Assembly: GCA_046160725.1 (NCBI GenBank)
Contig: JBJXHB010000316.1
Span: forward strand, 1 to 13,709
DNA: 13,709 bases
Source of the DNA: JBJXHB01 sp046160725
Lineage (GTDB): Bacteria > Pseudomonadota > Gammaproteobacteria > Burkholderiales > Burkholderiaceae_C
Direction of reading: 5' to 3'
Below, one piece after another: positions 1-5,859 of the stretch. The notes beneath the pieces were generated by a model. It ran no database searches. It saw only the letters and a list, made by a program, of their open reading frames with translations, and was not told where the DNA came from. Both the position numbers and the translations under genes were made by a program. Numbering within the stretch: the stretch's first letter is position 1; each line of letters starts with the position of its first letter.

Positions 1-676
1 CAGGCAGCGACACCGCCAACGCGACTGGGCAGTCCTGCCGCAAGCGGTCGATCATGGGGACTACGCCCGATGTCGACACGGTAACGCGACGCCTTGACAG
101 GCCGTATCCATGGTCGTCCAGCATGACGCGCAGTGCAGGCACCAGCGCCGCGTAGTTCTGCAAAGGCTCGCCCATGCCCATCATGACGACGTTGGTCACC
201 ACGCGCCGGCCAGCCGCCCGCCCGTCCTGGCCGCGCAGGCCATGCTCGGCCTGCCAGAGTTGGGCCAGGATCTCGCCGGTGCTCAAGTTGCGGCTGAAGC
301 CCTGGTGCCCTGTCGAGCAGAAGCGGCATCCGACCGCACAACCCGCTTGCGACGAGACGCACAACGTGCCTCGGTCATCCTCCGGGATGAACACGGTCTC
401 CACCGCATCGCCACCCGACACGTCAAACAGCCACTTGACCGTGCCGTCCTGCGACCGTTGCACCGACAACTCACGCAGTGGAAGGACCTCGGCCTCTCCG
501 GCCAGACGCGCACGAAAGGGCAGCGCCAGGTCGGACATGCGGTCGAAGTCGGACTCGCCGCGTTGATGAACCCACCGGAACAACTGCGTCGCCCGGAACG
601 GCTTTTCACCCCAGGTGTCAGCGCAATGCGCCGTCAACCCAGGGCGGTCGAAATCCAGCAGGTTGATGGCGCCCAT
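1..676 (-). CDS. rlmN: 23S rRNA (adenine(2503)-C(2))-methyltransferase RlmN, 5' part only
   Basis: Radical-SAM enzyme that methylates C2 of A2503 in the peptidyl-transferase centre of 23S rRNA and, in known homologues, A37 of some tRNAs. The reading frame opens at an ATG and runs off the left edge, so about 225 N-terminal residues are visible. The radical-SAM cluster motif CAVGCRFC is present, with its three cysteines at about residues 113, 117 and 120, inside the RlmN-typical stretch [11 protein letters not shown]. The cysteine at about 106 matches E. coli C118. The stretch [13 protein letters not shown], also typical of RlmN, follows. No good ribosome binding site precedes this ATG. An in-frame TTG at 700 exists, but a GCAGG abuts it directly, so the ATG is preferred. 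The gene lies 50 bases downstream of ndk on the same strand, an order common in betaproteobacteria. Family assignment is firm; the start is less so. Confidence 0.95.
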   Translation of the reverse strand, partial: MGAINLLDFDRPGLTAHCADTWGEKPFRATQLFRWVHQRGESDFDRMSDLALPFRARLAGEAEVLPLRELSVQRSQDGTVKWLFDVSGGDAVETVFIPEDDRGTLCVSSQAGCAVGCRFCSTGHQGFSRNLSTGEILAQLWQAEHGLRGQDGRAAGRRVVTNVVMMGMGEPLQNYAALVPALRVMLDDHGYGLSRRRVTVSTSGVVPMIDRLRQDCPVALAVSLP

Positions 677-726
677 GGCGGTCGGCGGCGGAGCAATCAA
701 CCTGCAATGACGCCGGATCGGGCGCT

Positions 727-1152
727 TCAGCGCCCGTAGACGTTCATGCCGGGAAAGAAGAAGGCTACCTCGACCGCGGCGGTCTCCGGCGCATCAGACC
801 CATGCACCGCGTTGGCATCAATGCTGTCGGCAAAGTCCGCGCGGATGGTGCCCTTGTCGGCCTTTTTCGGGTCTGTGGCGCCCATCAGCTCACGATTCTT
901 TGCAATGGCGCCCTCGCCCTCCAGGGCCTGGACCATGACAGGCCCAGAAATCATGAAACCGACCAGATCGTTGAAAAACGGCCGCCCGCGATGCACGCCA
1001 TAGAAGGCCTCGGCCTCGCCGCGGGACAAATGCATCATGCGGGCGGCGATCACTTTAAGGCCAGCGCCCTCAAAGCGGGCATAGATCTGACCGATCACGT
1101 TCTTGGCGACGGCGTCCGGTTTGATGATCGAAAGCGTCCGTTCGATAGCCAT
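727..1152 (-). CDS. ndk: nucleoside diphosphate kinase
   Basis: Cytosolic enzyme that moves the gamma phosphate of ATP onto other (d)NDPs through a phosphohistidine, balancing NTP pools. The 141-residue length is the usual bacterial size. It begins [15 protein letters not shown], with the conserved lysine at K11, and carries the active-site segment [12 protein letters not shown] with the phosphorylated histidine at H117. The glycine-rich segment [14 protein letters not shown] is also typical. A longer frame opens five codons upstream at 1167, but an AGGA seven bases before the ATG at 1152 fixes the start there. The gene sits 42 bases after rluB and 50 bases before rlmN on the same strand, so co-transcription is plausible. 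Nothing unusual is seen. Confidence 0.98.
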   Translation of the reverse strand: MAIERTLSIIKPDAVAKNVIGQIYARFEGAGLKVIAARMMHLSRGEAEAFYGVHRGRPFFNDLVGFMISGPVMVQALEGEGAIAKNRELMGATDPKKADKGTIRADFADSIDANAVHGSDAPETAAVEVAFFFPGMNVYGR

Positions 1153-1159
1153 GTTGATT

Positions 1160-1163
1160 TCCT
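1160..1163 (-). promoter_or_regulatory. ribosome binding site deciding the ndk start
   Basis: On the minus strand AGGA lies seven bases upstream of the ATG at 1152, within GCAGGAAATCAAC. This supports MAIERT as the N-terminus over the in-frame ATG at 1167, which would add MQEIN and has this site inside its own coding sequence. Confidence 0.7.
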
Positions 1164-1194
1164 GCAAGTCTTGTTTGGGGAAAAACCCGCGATT

Positions 1195-3054
1195 CTATCG
1201 GCGCCGACGCTTGCCCCCTTGGCCACGGTCCAGCTGCTTGTAGAAGGTGTCGGCACCGATGTAGCCGACGGATGTCTGCATCGGGTCCGGCAGCACCGTC
1301 GGGTCGCCGTCGCGGCGCGGACCTGGGCGACCCGCCTTGACAAAGCGCTTGTCGAAGGTCTGCTCCAACGGGTTGGGAATCGGGCCGTCGTCGCTGATCT
1401 CCCGTCGCCGCTGGTTGGACTCCTTGAATGCACGCCTGTCGTAGGTCTGCTGCAAGGGGTTGGGAATCCGGGCGAAGTCTTCGTTGTCCTCATGCCCACC
1501 CTCAGCCGGCGCGACGCGATCGGGTGCCCGGTCGGGTCGGTCGGCACGAACCGCGCGGTCGGGACGGTCGGGACGCACCGGACGGTCGGGACGATCCGGG
1601 CGATCCGGGCGGTCGCCGCGGCCACCGCGACGTCGCTTGCCGGCGCCGGGCCTGGACTGACCGTCTTCCATCGGCGCGCCCGTCGGTGGTGGCCCGCCTG
1701 GAGCCGCGGCCAGCCGCCTGACCGCACGAACGTCGTCCTCACTCAGAGCGACCCAGACGCCGCGCTTAAGGCCTCGCGGGAGCACGATGCATCCATAGCG
1801 GATACGGATGAGGCGACTGACCGCCAGGCCAACCGCATCAAACAAGCGGCGCACCTCACGGTTGCGCCCTTCCGTGATGACCACCCGGTACCAATGGTTG
1901 GCCCCTTCACCACCGCCATCGGCAATGGACTTGAAGGCACACGCGAAGCCATCGATCTCGATGCCGGTCAGCAAGCGGTCGCGCGAATCGACCGACAACT
2001 GGCCCAGCACACGGACCGCGTATTCCCGCTCCACACCGAAACGTGGGTGCATCAACTGGTTGGCCAAAGCACCGGAGTTGGTGAACAGCAGCAGACCCTC
2101 GGTGTTGATGTCCAGGCGGCCCACCGACTGCCATTTGCCCTGCTGAAGACGTGGCAGGCGTCGGAACACGGTCGGGCGCTGTTGCGGGTCGTCGTGGGTG
2201 ACCACCTCGCCAGCTGGCTTGTGATAGGCCAATATGCGCGCCGGCGGCGGCGCGATCCTGACCTTGACCGGTTTGCCGGCCACCTTGATTTGGTCGCCGA
2301 AGGAGATGCGCTGGCCGGTGTGCGCGGCCTGCCCATTGACCGTCACCTGCCCGTCGGCAATCATCTGTTCCATGTCGCGGCGCGACCCGATGCCGGACTG
2401 GGCCAGCACCTTGTGCAGCTTCGGCGCATCCGGCTCTGGCGCAAGGACCCGGCGCGGCGGTACCGCCAGGAGGTCGATGGTCGGCTCGGCGTCATACGCG
2501 CCGGTGAACACGTCGCTGAAACGGTCGTCGGCACCGACACGCTCGACCGGCGGCTGATCATCCATGACCGCCACCACTTGCGGCGCCTCAGTCGCGTCCC
2601 CATCGTCGTCAGCGTCTTCGTCACCACCGGCCATGTCAACCACTGCGCCGTCGTTTGCGCCCTGGCCCCGGCGCCCGCGGCGCCGTTTGCGGTTGCGGCG
2701 TCCGGAGGGCCCTGGCCCTTCGGCGCCGGCACCTGCCGAATCAGCGACCTGCTGCCCCGGTGGCGCCGCACCCTCAGCCATCTGCACGCTCGCAGCCGCG
2801 CCTTCAGCCGGTGTGACGGCCATCGGTGCCGACGCCGCGCTCGGCTCGTGGATTGCGGTTTCATGGCTTGGTGACGGCCCATTCGCCGCCCGGTCCTCAG
2901 CGGCGGAAGGACTGGCCAAGGCCTGATCGTCTGGCGTCCCGGCGACAACTGGCTTGCGCCGGGCCGGCCGCTTGCGCGCTACCGGCGCGGCCGGTCCGGT
3001 CGGCAGGGAATCCGCTGCGGGGGCATCGGGCATATCGTCGTCAGGCTGGCTCAT
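1195..3054 (-). CDS. rluB: 23S rRNA pseudouridine(2605) synthase RluB with long disordered tails
   Basis: Pseudouridine synthase of the RsuA/RluB/E/F family; RluB makes pseudouridine 2605 in 23S rRNA. The protein has 619 residues, about twice E. coli RluB. Residues 1-205 are low-complexity, rich in Ala, Pro and acidic residues, with a basic patch (GRRNRKRRRGRRG) at about 118-130. An S4 RNA-binding domain follows at about 211-258. The catalytic domain spans about 270-450, with the signature GRLDINTEGLLLFTNSG and catalytic aspartate D315. The tail holds a basic Arg-Pro-Asp repeat (481-514), three copies of a P(N/D)P(L/M) motif (531-602) and a final KRRRR. The start at 3054 is supported by AGAGGTG seven bases upstream. 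A longer frame to 3108 would run further into scpB and lacks such support. The first 14 bases overlap the end of scpB, suggesting translational coupling. Enzyme identity is firm; the role of the tails is unknown. Confidence 0.95.
   Translation of the reverse strand: MSQPDDDMPDAPAADSLPTGPAAPVARKRPARRKPVVAGTPDDQALASPSAAEDRAANGPSPSHETAIHEPSAASAPMAVTPAEGAAASVQMAEGAAPPGQQVADSAGAGAEGPGPSGRRNRKRRRGRRGQGANDGAVVDMAGGDEDADDDGDATEAPQVVAVMDDQPPVERVGADDRFSDVFTGAYDAEPTIDLLAVPPRRVLAPEPDAPKLHKVLAQSGIGSRRDMEQMIADGQVTVNGQAAHTGQRISFGDQIKVAGKPVKVRIAPPPARILAYHKPAGEVVTHDDPQQRPTVFRRLPRLQQGKWQSVGRLDINTEGLLLFTNSGALANQLMHPRFGVEREYAVRVLGQLSVDSRDRLLTGIEIDGFACAFKSIADGGGEGANHWYRVVITEGRNREVRRLFDAVGLAVSRLIRIRYGCIVLPRGLKRGVWVALSEDDVRAVRRLAAAPGGPPPTGAPMEDGQSRPGAGKRRRGGRGDRPDRPDRPDRPVRPDRPDRAVRADRPDRAPDRVAPAEGGHEDNEDFARIPNPLQQTYDRRAFKESNQRRREISDDGPIPNPLEQTFDKRFVKAGRPGPRRDGDPTVLPDPMQTSVGYIGADTFYKQLDRGQGGKRRRR
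1249..1464 (-). repeat. three-copy P(N/D)P(L/M) motif array in the RluB tail
   Basis: Three related segments lie in the C-terminal tail of RluB: PNPLQQTYDRRAFK (residues 531-544), PNPLEQTFDKRFVK (560-573) and PDPMQTSVGYIGAD (589-602). Each is preceded by Ile or Leu, and they are 29 residues apart. The first two also match at DNA level: plus-strand 1357-1381 and 1444-1468 agree at 23 of 25 bases. I recall similar tails in Burkholderiales RluB proteins, but the function is not known to me. They may be short linear binding motifs. Confidence 0.75.
1513..1614 (-). repeat. Arg-Pro-Asp low-complexity repeat in rluB
   Basis: Residues 481-514 of RluB consist largely of RPD triplets, with some Val and Ala replacements (RPV, RAV, RAP). 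In DNA this is a degenerate 9-base unit rich in CGGGACGAC-like words. It follows an Arg/Gly-rich patch (KRRRGGRGD). The composition predicts a disordered, positively charged RNA-contacting segment. Such simple repeats can change copy number by slippage. Confidence 0.8.
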
Positions 3055-3751
3055 GGGGCAGCACCTCTGCGGGTGGAATCGGTTGCTCAGGACTGGCACC
3101 GCCAGCATCGTCGTTGTGGGTCACCGCCGTCGCGGTATCGGGCAAAGGCAGTTCGAGCGCCAACTCGACTTGCGCCAAGTCGGAGTGGCCCGCCGTCTCG
3201 CCTGGCCCGAGGGCCTCATCGGCCCGGATCAGCATGGGTTCAGAGCCGGTCAATGCCGGCAGTTGGCTCAGGCTGGCCAGGCCCAGGTCGTCAAGAAAAG
3301 TCCGTGTGGTGGCATACAGCGCCGGACGCCCTGGGGCTTCGCGATAGCCGATGGCCTCGATCCAACCGCGATCCTCCAGTTGCTTCAGCAGTGGGGTACC
3401 GATCGTCACGCCACGGATCTCCTCAATGTCGCCTCGGGTCACAGGCTGCCGGTAGGCAATGATGGCCAGCGTCTCCAGTACGGCTCTCGAGTATCGGGGC
3501 GGCTTCTCTGGATGAAGGCGATCCAGGTGGACCCGCAACTGCGGCCGACTCTGAAAGCGCCATCCCGACGCCAGCGCTACCAGCTCAAGGCCTCTGCCCT
3601 CCCACTGGCGTGTCAAGTCGTCCAGCAGGTCACGCAAGGTGTCCGGACCGATCTGGTCGTCAAAAAGCTGCCGCAGCTCACGCAGCGGCAGGGGCGCCGG
3701 CGCGCAAAGCAGTGCGGCCTCGAGGATCGTTCTGGCCTCGTCGTTGTTCAT
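3041..3751 (-). CDS. scpB: segregation and condensation protein B (ScpB)
   Basis: ScpB forms a dimer of winged-helix units that binds the kleisin ScpA and, with SMC, makes the bacterial condensin acting on the nucleoid. The 236-residue protein starts MNNDEARTILEAALLCA and contains the family-typical stretch HPEKPPRYSRAVLETLAIIAYRQPVTRGDIEEIRG (quoted in two parts: HPEKPPRYSRAVLETL, then AIIAYRQPVTRGDIEEIRG), followed by LKQLEDRGWIE, matching the two winged-helix domains. The last 60 or so residues are an acidic, Pro/Ala-rich tail with no recognised domain. The ATG at 3751 has a GAAGG just upstream. A GTG at 3817 would add 22 residues without a visible binding site. The stop lies inside the rluB start region (14-base overlap). 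No scpA gene is present in the window, so its partner must be encoded elsewhere or lie under another arrangement. Confidence 0.93.
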   Translation of the reverse strand: MNNDEARTILEAALLCAPAPLPLRELRQLFDDQIGPDTLRDLLDDLTRQWEGRGLELVALASGWRFQSRPQLRVHLDRLHPEKPPRYSRAVLETLAIIAYRQPVTRGDIEEIRGVTIGTPLLKQLEDRGWIEAIGYREAPGRPALYATTRTFLDDLGLASLSQLPALTGSEPMLIRADEALGPGETAGHSDLAQVELALELPLPDTATAVTHNDDAGGASPEQPIPPAEVLPHEPA

Positions 3752-3993
3752 GAGCCCTTCAGGCGCTGCGCAAGCGCAGCCGGCTTTGGCATCGGGTCGA
3801 TCACCAAGGTGCGCCACCAGAGGGCGCGGAGGTTCGATCTAGGGCGGCAGGGGCGCGGCTTCTCGTCAAGCTGCTGCGGCACCGCTGCCCTTCGGCCGAC
3901 GGCCGTGCCCTTGTGCCTGCGTCACGCTGGTCGGCAACTTGCCAGGCCAAGCGGCGCACAACATTGGACCGGGATTGTAGGCCCGCCGGCCCG
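3752..3993. other. gap between rluD and scpB, no convincing gene
   Basis: This is the longest stretch without a gene (242 bases). It holds an 11-base dyad GGCAACTTGCC at 3933-3943 and a short GGCC/GGCC repeat near 3895-3904. An open minus-strand frame ends at 3866, but its protein (ending HGRRPKGSGAAAA) is not one I recognise and mostly overlaps the end of rluD. I see no strong terminator with a U-tract and no clear promoter for scpB, though either could be hidden here. Confidence 0.5.
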
Positions 3994-4974
3994 TCAACGT
4001 CTCACCACCTGCGACCACGCGCTGGCCAGATCCGCCGGCGGCGGCAGATCGAAGCTGAGCGCCCTCCCGCTGATCGGGTGTCCGAAAACCAGCTGCACGG
4101 CATGCAACGCCTGCCGTTGCATGCCAAGCGCTGGCGCACCGCCATATAGCGTGTCGGCCACCAGTGGGTGACCGCGAAGCGCCATGTGGACACGTATCTG
4201 ATGCGTCCGGCCGGTATGCAGCCGGCAATGGATGGCGCTGATACCCTGAGCCGAGGCTACACGCTCAACGTCCGTACGAGCCGGTTTGCCCGAAGCCACC
4301 ACCGCCATGCGAAGCCTGGAGGCCGGATCGCGGCCGATGGGCGCGTCGATCGCCTGCTGCGTTGCCGACACGTCACCGTGGGCCAGCGCCATGTAGCGGC
4401 GCCCCACCTCTCGGGCGGCGATTGCGCGCACCAGCCCGGTCATGGCCTGCAGGCTCTTGGCCACCACCATCAGGCCGGATGTGTCCTTGTCCAGTCTGTG
4501 AACGATGCCGGCCCTGGGCAGCATGGCAGCGCCCGGGTGGTGTGCCAGCAGCCCGTTCAGCAGCGTGCCGCTCCAATGGCCGGCGGCCGGATGTACCACC
4601 AGGCCGGCCGGCTTGTCCACGACCAGGACATCCGCGTCCTCGTGGACGATCTGCAACGGCATGGCCTCCGGCCGGAAGGCCAGGCTCTGGGCCGTAGGAA
4701 CCAACGTCAGCCGCAAGCTTTGCCCCAGCCGCAGCTTGCGCGATGCAACGGTGACCGGCGCGCCGTCCAGCTGCACATGCCCGAGTTCAACCAGCTGCTG
4801 CAGATGGCTACGTGAGAACTCCGGTGCCAACGCCACCAGAGCGTGATCCAGGCGCCGACCGTGCCATGAGGTGTCGACCACCACGCCTCGCGTCTCATGG
4901 TCACCGTCACGGATGTCGGCGTCCGGCATCGGCCCGTTCCTGTCCAGGTCGGCGGTCGCGTCGGGTACGGTCAT
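3994..4974 (-). CDS. rluD: 23S rRNA pseudouridine(1911/1915/1917) synthase RluD
   Basis: RluA-family pseudouridine synthase; RluD modifies helix 69 of 23S rRNA, at the intersubunit bridge. With the start used here the protein has 326 residues, the usual size. An S4 domain lies at about 37-90 (FSRSHLQQLVELGHVQLDG). The catalytic domain carries VVDKPAGLVVHPA (118-130) and the signature GIVHRLDKDTSGLMVVAKS with catalytic D162. HTGRTHQIRVHMA (253-265) is the conserved C-terminal motif. The start is uncertain: ATG 4974 has only a weak purine stretch upstream, whereas ATG 4929 (311 residues, same domains) has AGGA eight bases before it. The first 30 or so residues are acidic and not conserved. It is divergent from bamD across 57 bases; this rluD/bamD pairing is common in proteobacteria. 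Confidence 0.93.
   Translation of the reverse strand: MTVPDATADLDRNGPMPDADIRDGDHETRGVVVDTSWHGRRLDHALVALAPEFSRSHLQQLVELGHVQLDGAPVTVASRKLRLGQSLRLTLVPTAQSLAFRPEAMPLQIVHEDADVLVVDKPAGLVVHPAAGHWSGTLLNGLLAHHPGAAMLPRAGIVHRLDKDTSGLMVVAKSLQAMTGLVRAIAAREVGRRYMALAHGDVSATQQAIDAPIGRDPASRLRMAVVASGKPARTDVERVASAQGISAIHCRLHTGRTHQIRVHMALRGHPLVADTLYGGAPALGMQRQALHAVQLVFGHPISGRALSFDLPPPADLASAWSQVVRR
4938..4941 (-). promoter_or_regulatory. possible ribosome binding site for a shorter RluD
   Basis: On the minus strand AGGA lies eight bases before the in-frame ATG at 4929 (MPDADIRDG). This is a better initiation site than anything before ATG 4974. If it is the real one, RluD loses 15 residues and the divergent region to bamD grows to about 100 bases. 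Confidence 0.45.
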
Positions 4975-5031
4975 TAGAATCGCCGGTTCTTCGACAACCC
5001 TAGCCGCGTGCCACAAGGGCCGCAGGTCGGT

Positions 5032-5832
5032 ATGTTCAAAAGCATCAGTTGGCGCCTGTGGGCGATGTTGGCAGCGGCGCTGGCCTTGAGCGGCTGCGGC
5101 ATGTTTTCCTCGACGGACCCCAAGACGTCCGACGTTGAAAAATTGTATGCAGATGCACGGGACGACATGAGTGCCGGCAGCTGGGACCGTGCCATCACCG
5201 CGCTGGAACGGATCGAGGGCCTGGCCGCCGGCACCCTGCTGGCGCAGCAGGCCTTACTCGACCAGGGTTATGTGCATTGGAAGACGAATGATCGCACCAA
5301 GGCCATGACGGCGCTGGATCGCTTCGTCAAGTTGTACCCGTCAAGCCCGACCCTGGACTATGCGCTCTACATGCGCGGTGTGGTCAATTTCAATGACAGC
5401 CTGGGAATTCTGTCGACGCTGTCGCGTCAGAACCTGTCAGAGCGCGACCAGCAGGCGTCGCGGGACGCGCATCAGGCCTTCCGCGAGCTGGTCGAACAGT
5501 TCCCGGACTCCAAGTACGCCGCTGACGCCAGGCTGCGGATGGACTACATCGTCAACACGCTGGCCGAGTACGAGCTGGGTGTCGCCAGGTACTACTTCCG
5601 CCGTGGCGCCTTTGTGGCGGCTGCCAATCGGGCCCAGCATGCGCTGCGGGAGTTCCAGCAGGCGCCCGCCAACGAAGAGGCGCTGTACATCCTGGCATCC
5701 AGCTATGACAAGCTGGGACTGCCGCAGCTGAGGGACGACGCCGACCGAGTGCTGAAGCGCAACTTCCCGAACAGCCGGTATCTGCGCGACGGTTTGCGAG
5801 TGCCGGAACGGGCCTGGTGGCAGTTCTGGTGA
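5032..5832 (+). CDS. bamD: outer membrane protein assembly factor BamD (lipoprotein)
   Basis: Essential lipoprotein of the BAM complex that, with BamA, folds beta-barrel proteins into the outer membrane from the periplasmic side. The 266-residue protein begins MFKSISWRLWAMLAAALALSGCGM: a short basic n-region, a hydrophobic core and the lipobox LSGC with lipidated cysteine C22. The rest is helical tetratricopeptide-type sequence, including KLYADARDDMSAGSWDRAI, ALYMRGVVNFND, SERDQQASRDAHQAF, FPDSKYAADARLRMDYIVN and RNFPNSRYL, all typical of BamD. A GTG at 5008 is in frame but would put eight residues before the signal peptide; ATG 5032 with a weak AGG upstream fits the lipoprotein signal better. 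It is divergent from rluD and converges with the helicase gene, 15 bases between stops. Confidence 0.95.
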   Translation: MFKSISWRLWAMLAAALALSGCGMFSSTDPKTSDVEKLYADARDDMSAGSWDRAITALERIEGLAAGTLLAQQALLDQGYVHWKTNDRTKAMTALDRFVKLYPSSPTLDYALYMRGVVNFNDSLGILSTLSRQNLSERDQQASRDAHQAFRELVEQFPDSKYAADARLRMDYIVNTLAEYELGVARYYFRRGAFVAAANRAQHALREFQQAPANEEALYILASSYDKLGLPQLRDDADRVLKRNFPNSRYLRDGLRVPERAWWQFW

Positions 5833-5840
5833 CCGGTGAG

Positions 5841-5859
5841 GCGGCGCTCAACGCGCCGC
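5841..5859. terminator. perfect hairpin at the bamD/helicase convergent junction
   Basis: GCGGCGC, loop TCAAC, GCGCCGC: a 7-base-pair perfect stem lying eight bases after the bamD stop. The loop contains the stop codon of the opposing helicase gene. No T-run follows on either strand, so it is not a canonical intrinsic terminator. It could still act as a bidirectional terminator stem or as 3'-end protection. Confidence 0.4.

Noticed and set aside
1170..1194. Intrinsic terminator between rluB and ndk (GGGTTTTTCCCC on the minus strand)
   Set aside because: The stem would be only three or four base pairs with the T-run in the loop rather than after the stem, so it does not fit a terminator.
802..2874. 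690-codon plus-strand open frame antisense to ndk and rluB
   Set aside because: Its protein is unlike any family I know and runs opposite two well-supported genes. Long antisense frames are expected in GC-rich DNA with strong codon bias, and the Arg-Pro-Asp repeat of rluB helps keep it open.
3866..4228. Minus-strand frame in the rluD-scpB gap as a small gene
   Set aside because: Two thirds of it overlaps rluD in another frame. The part in the gap is about 32 codons with no binding site and no recognisable sequence.
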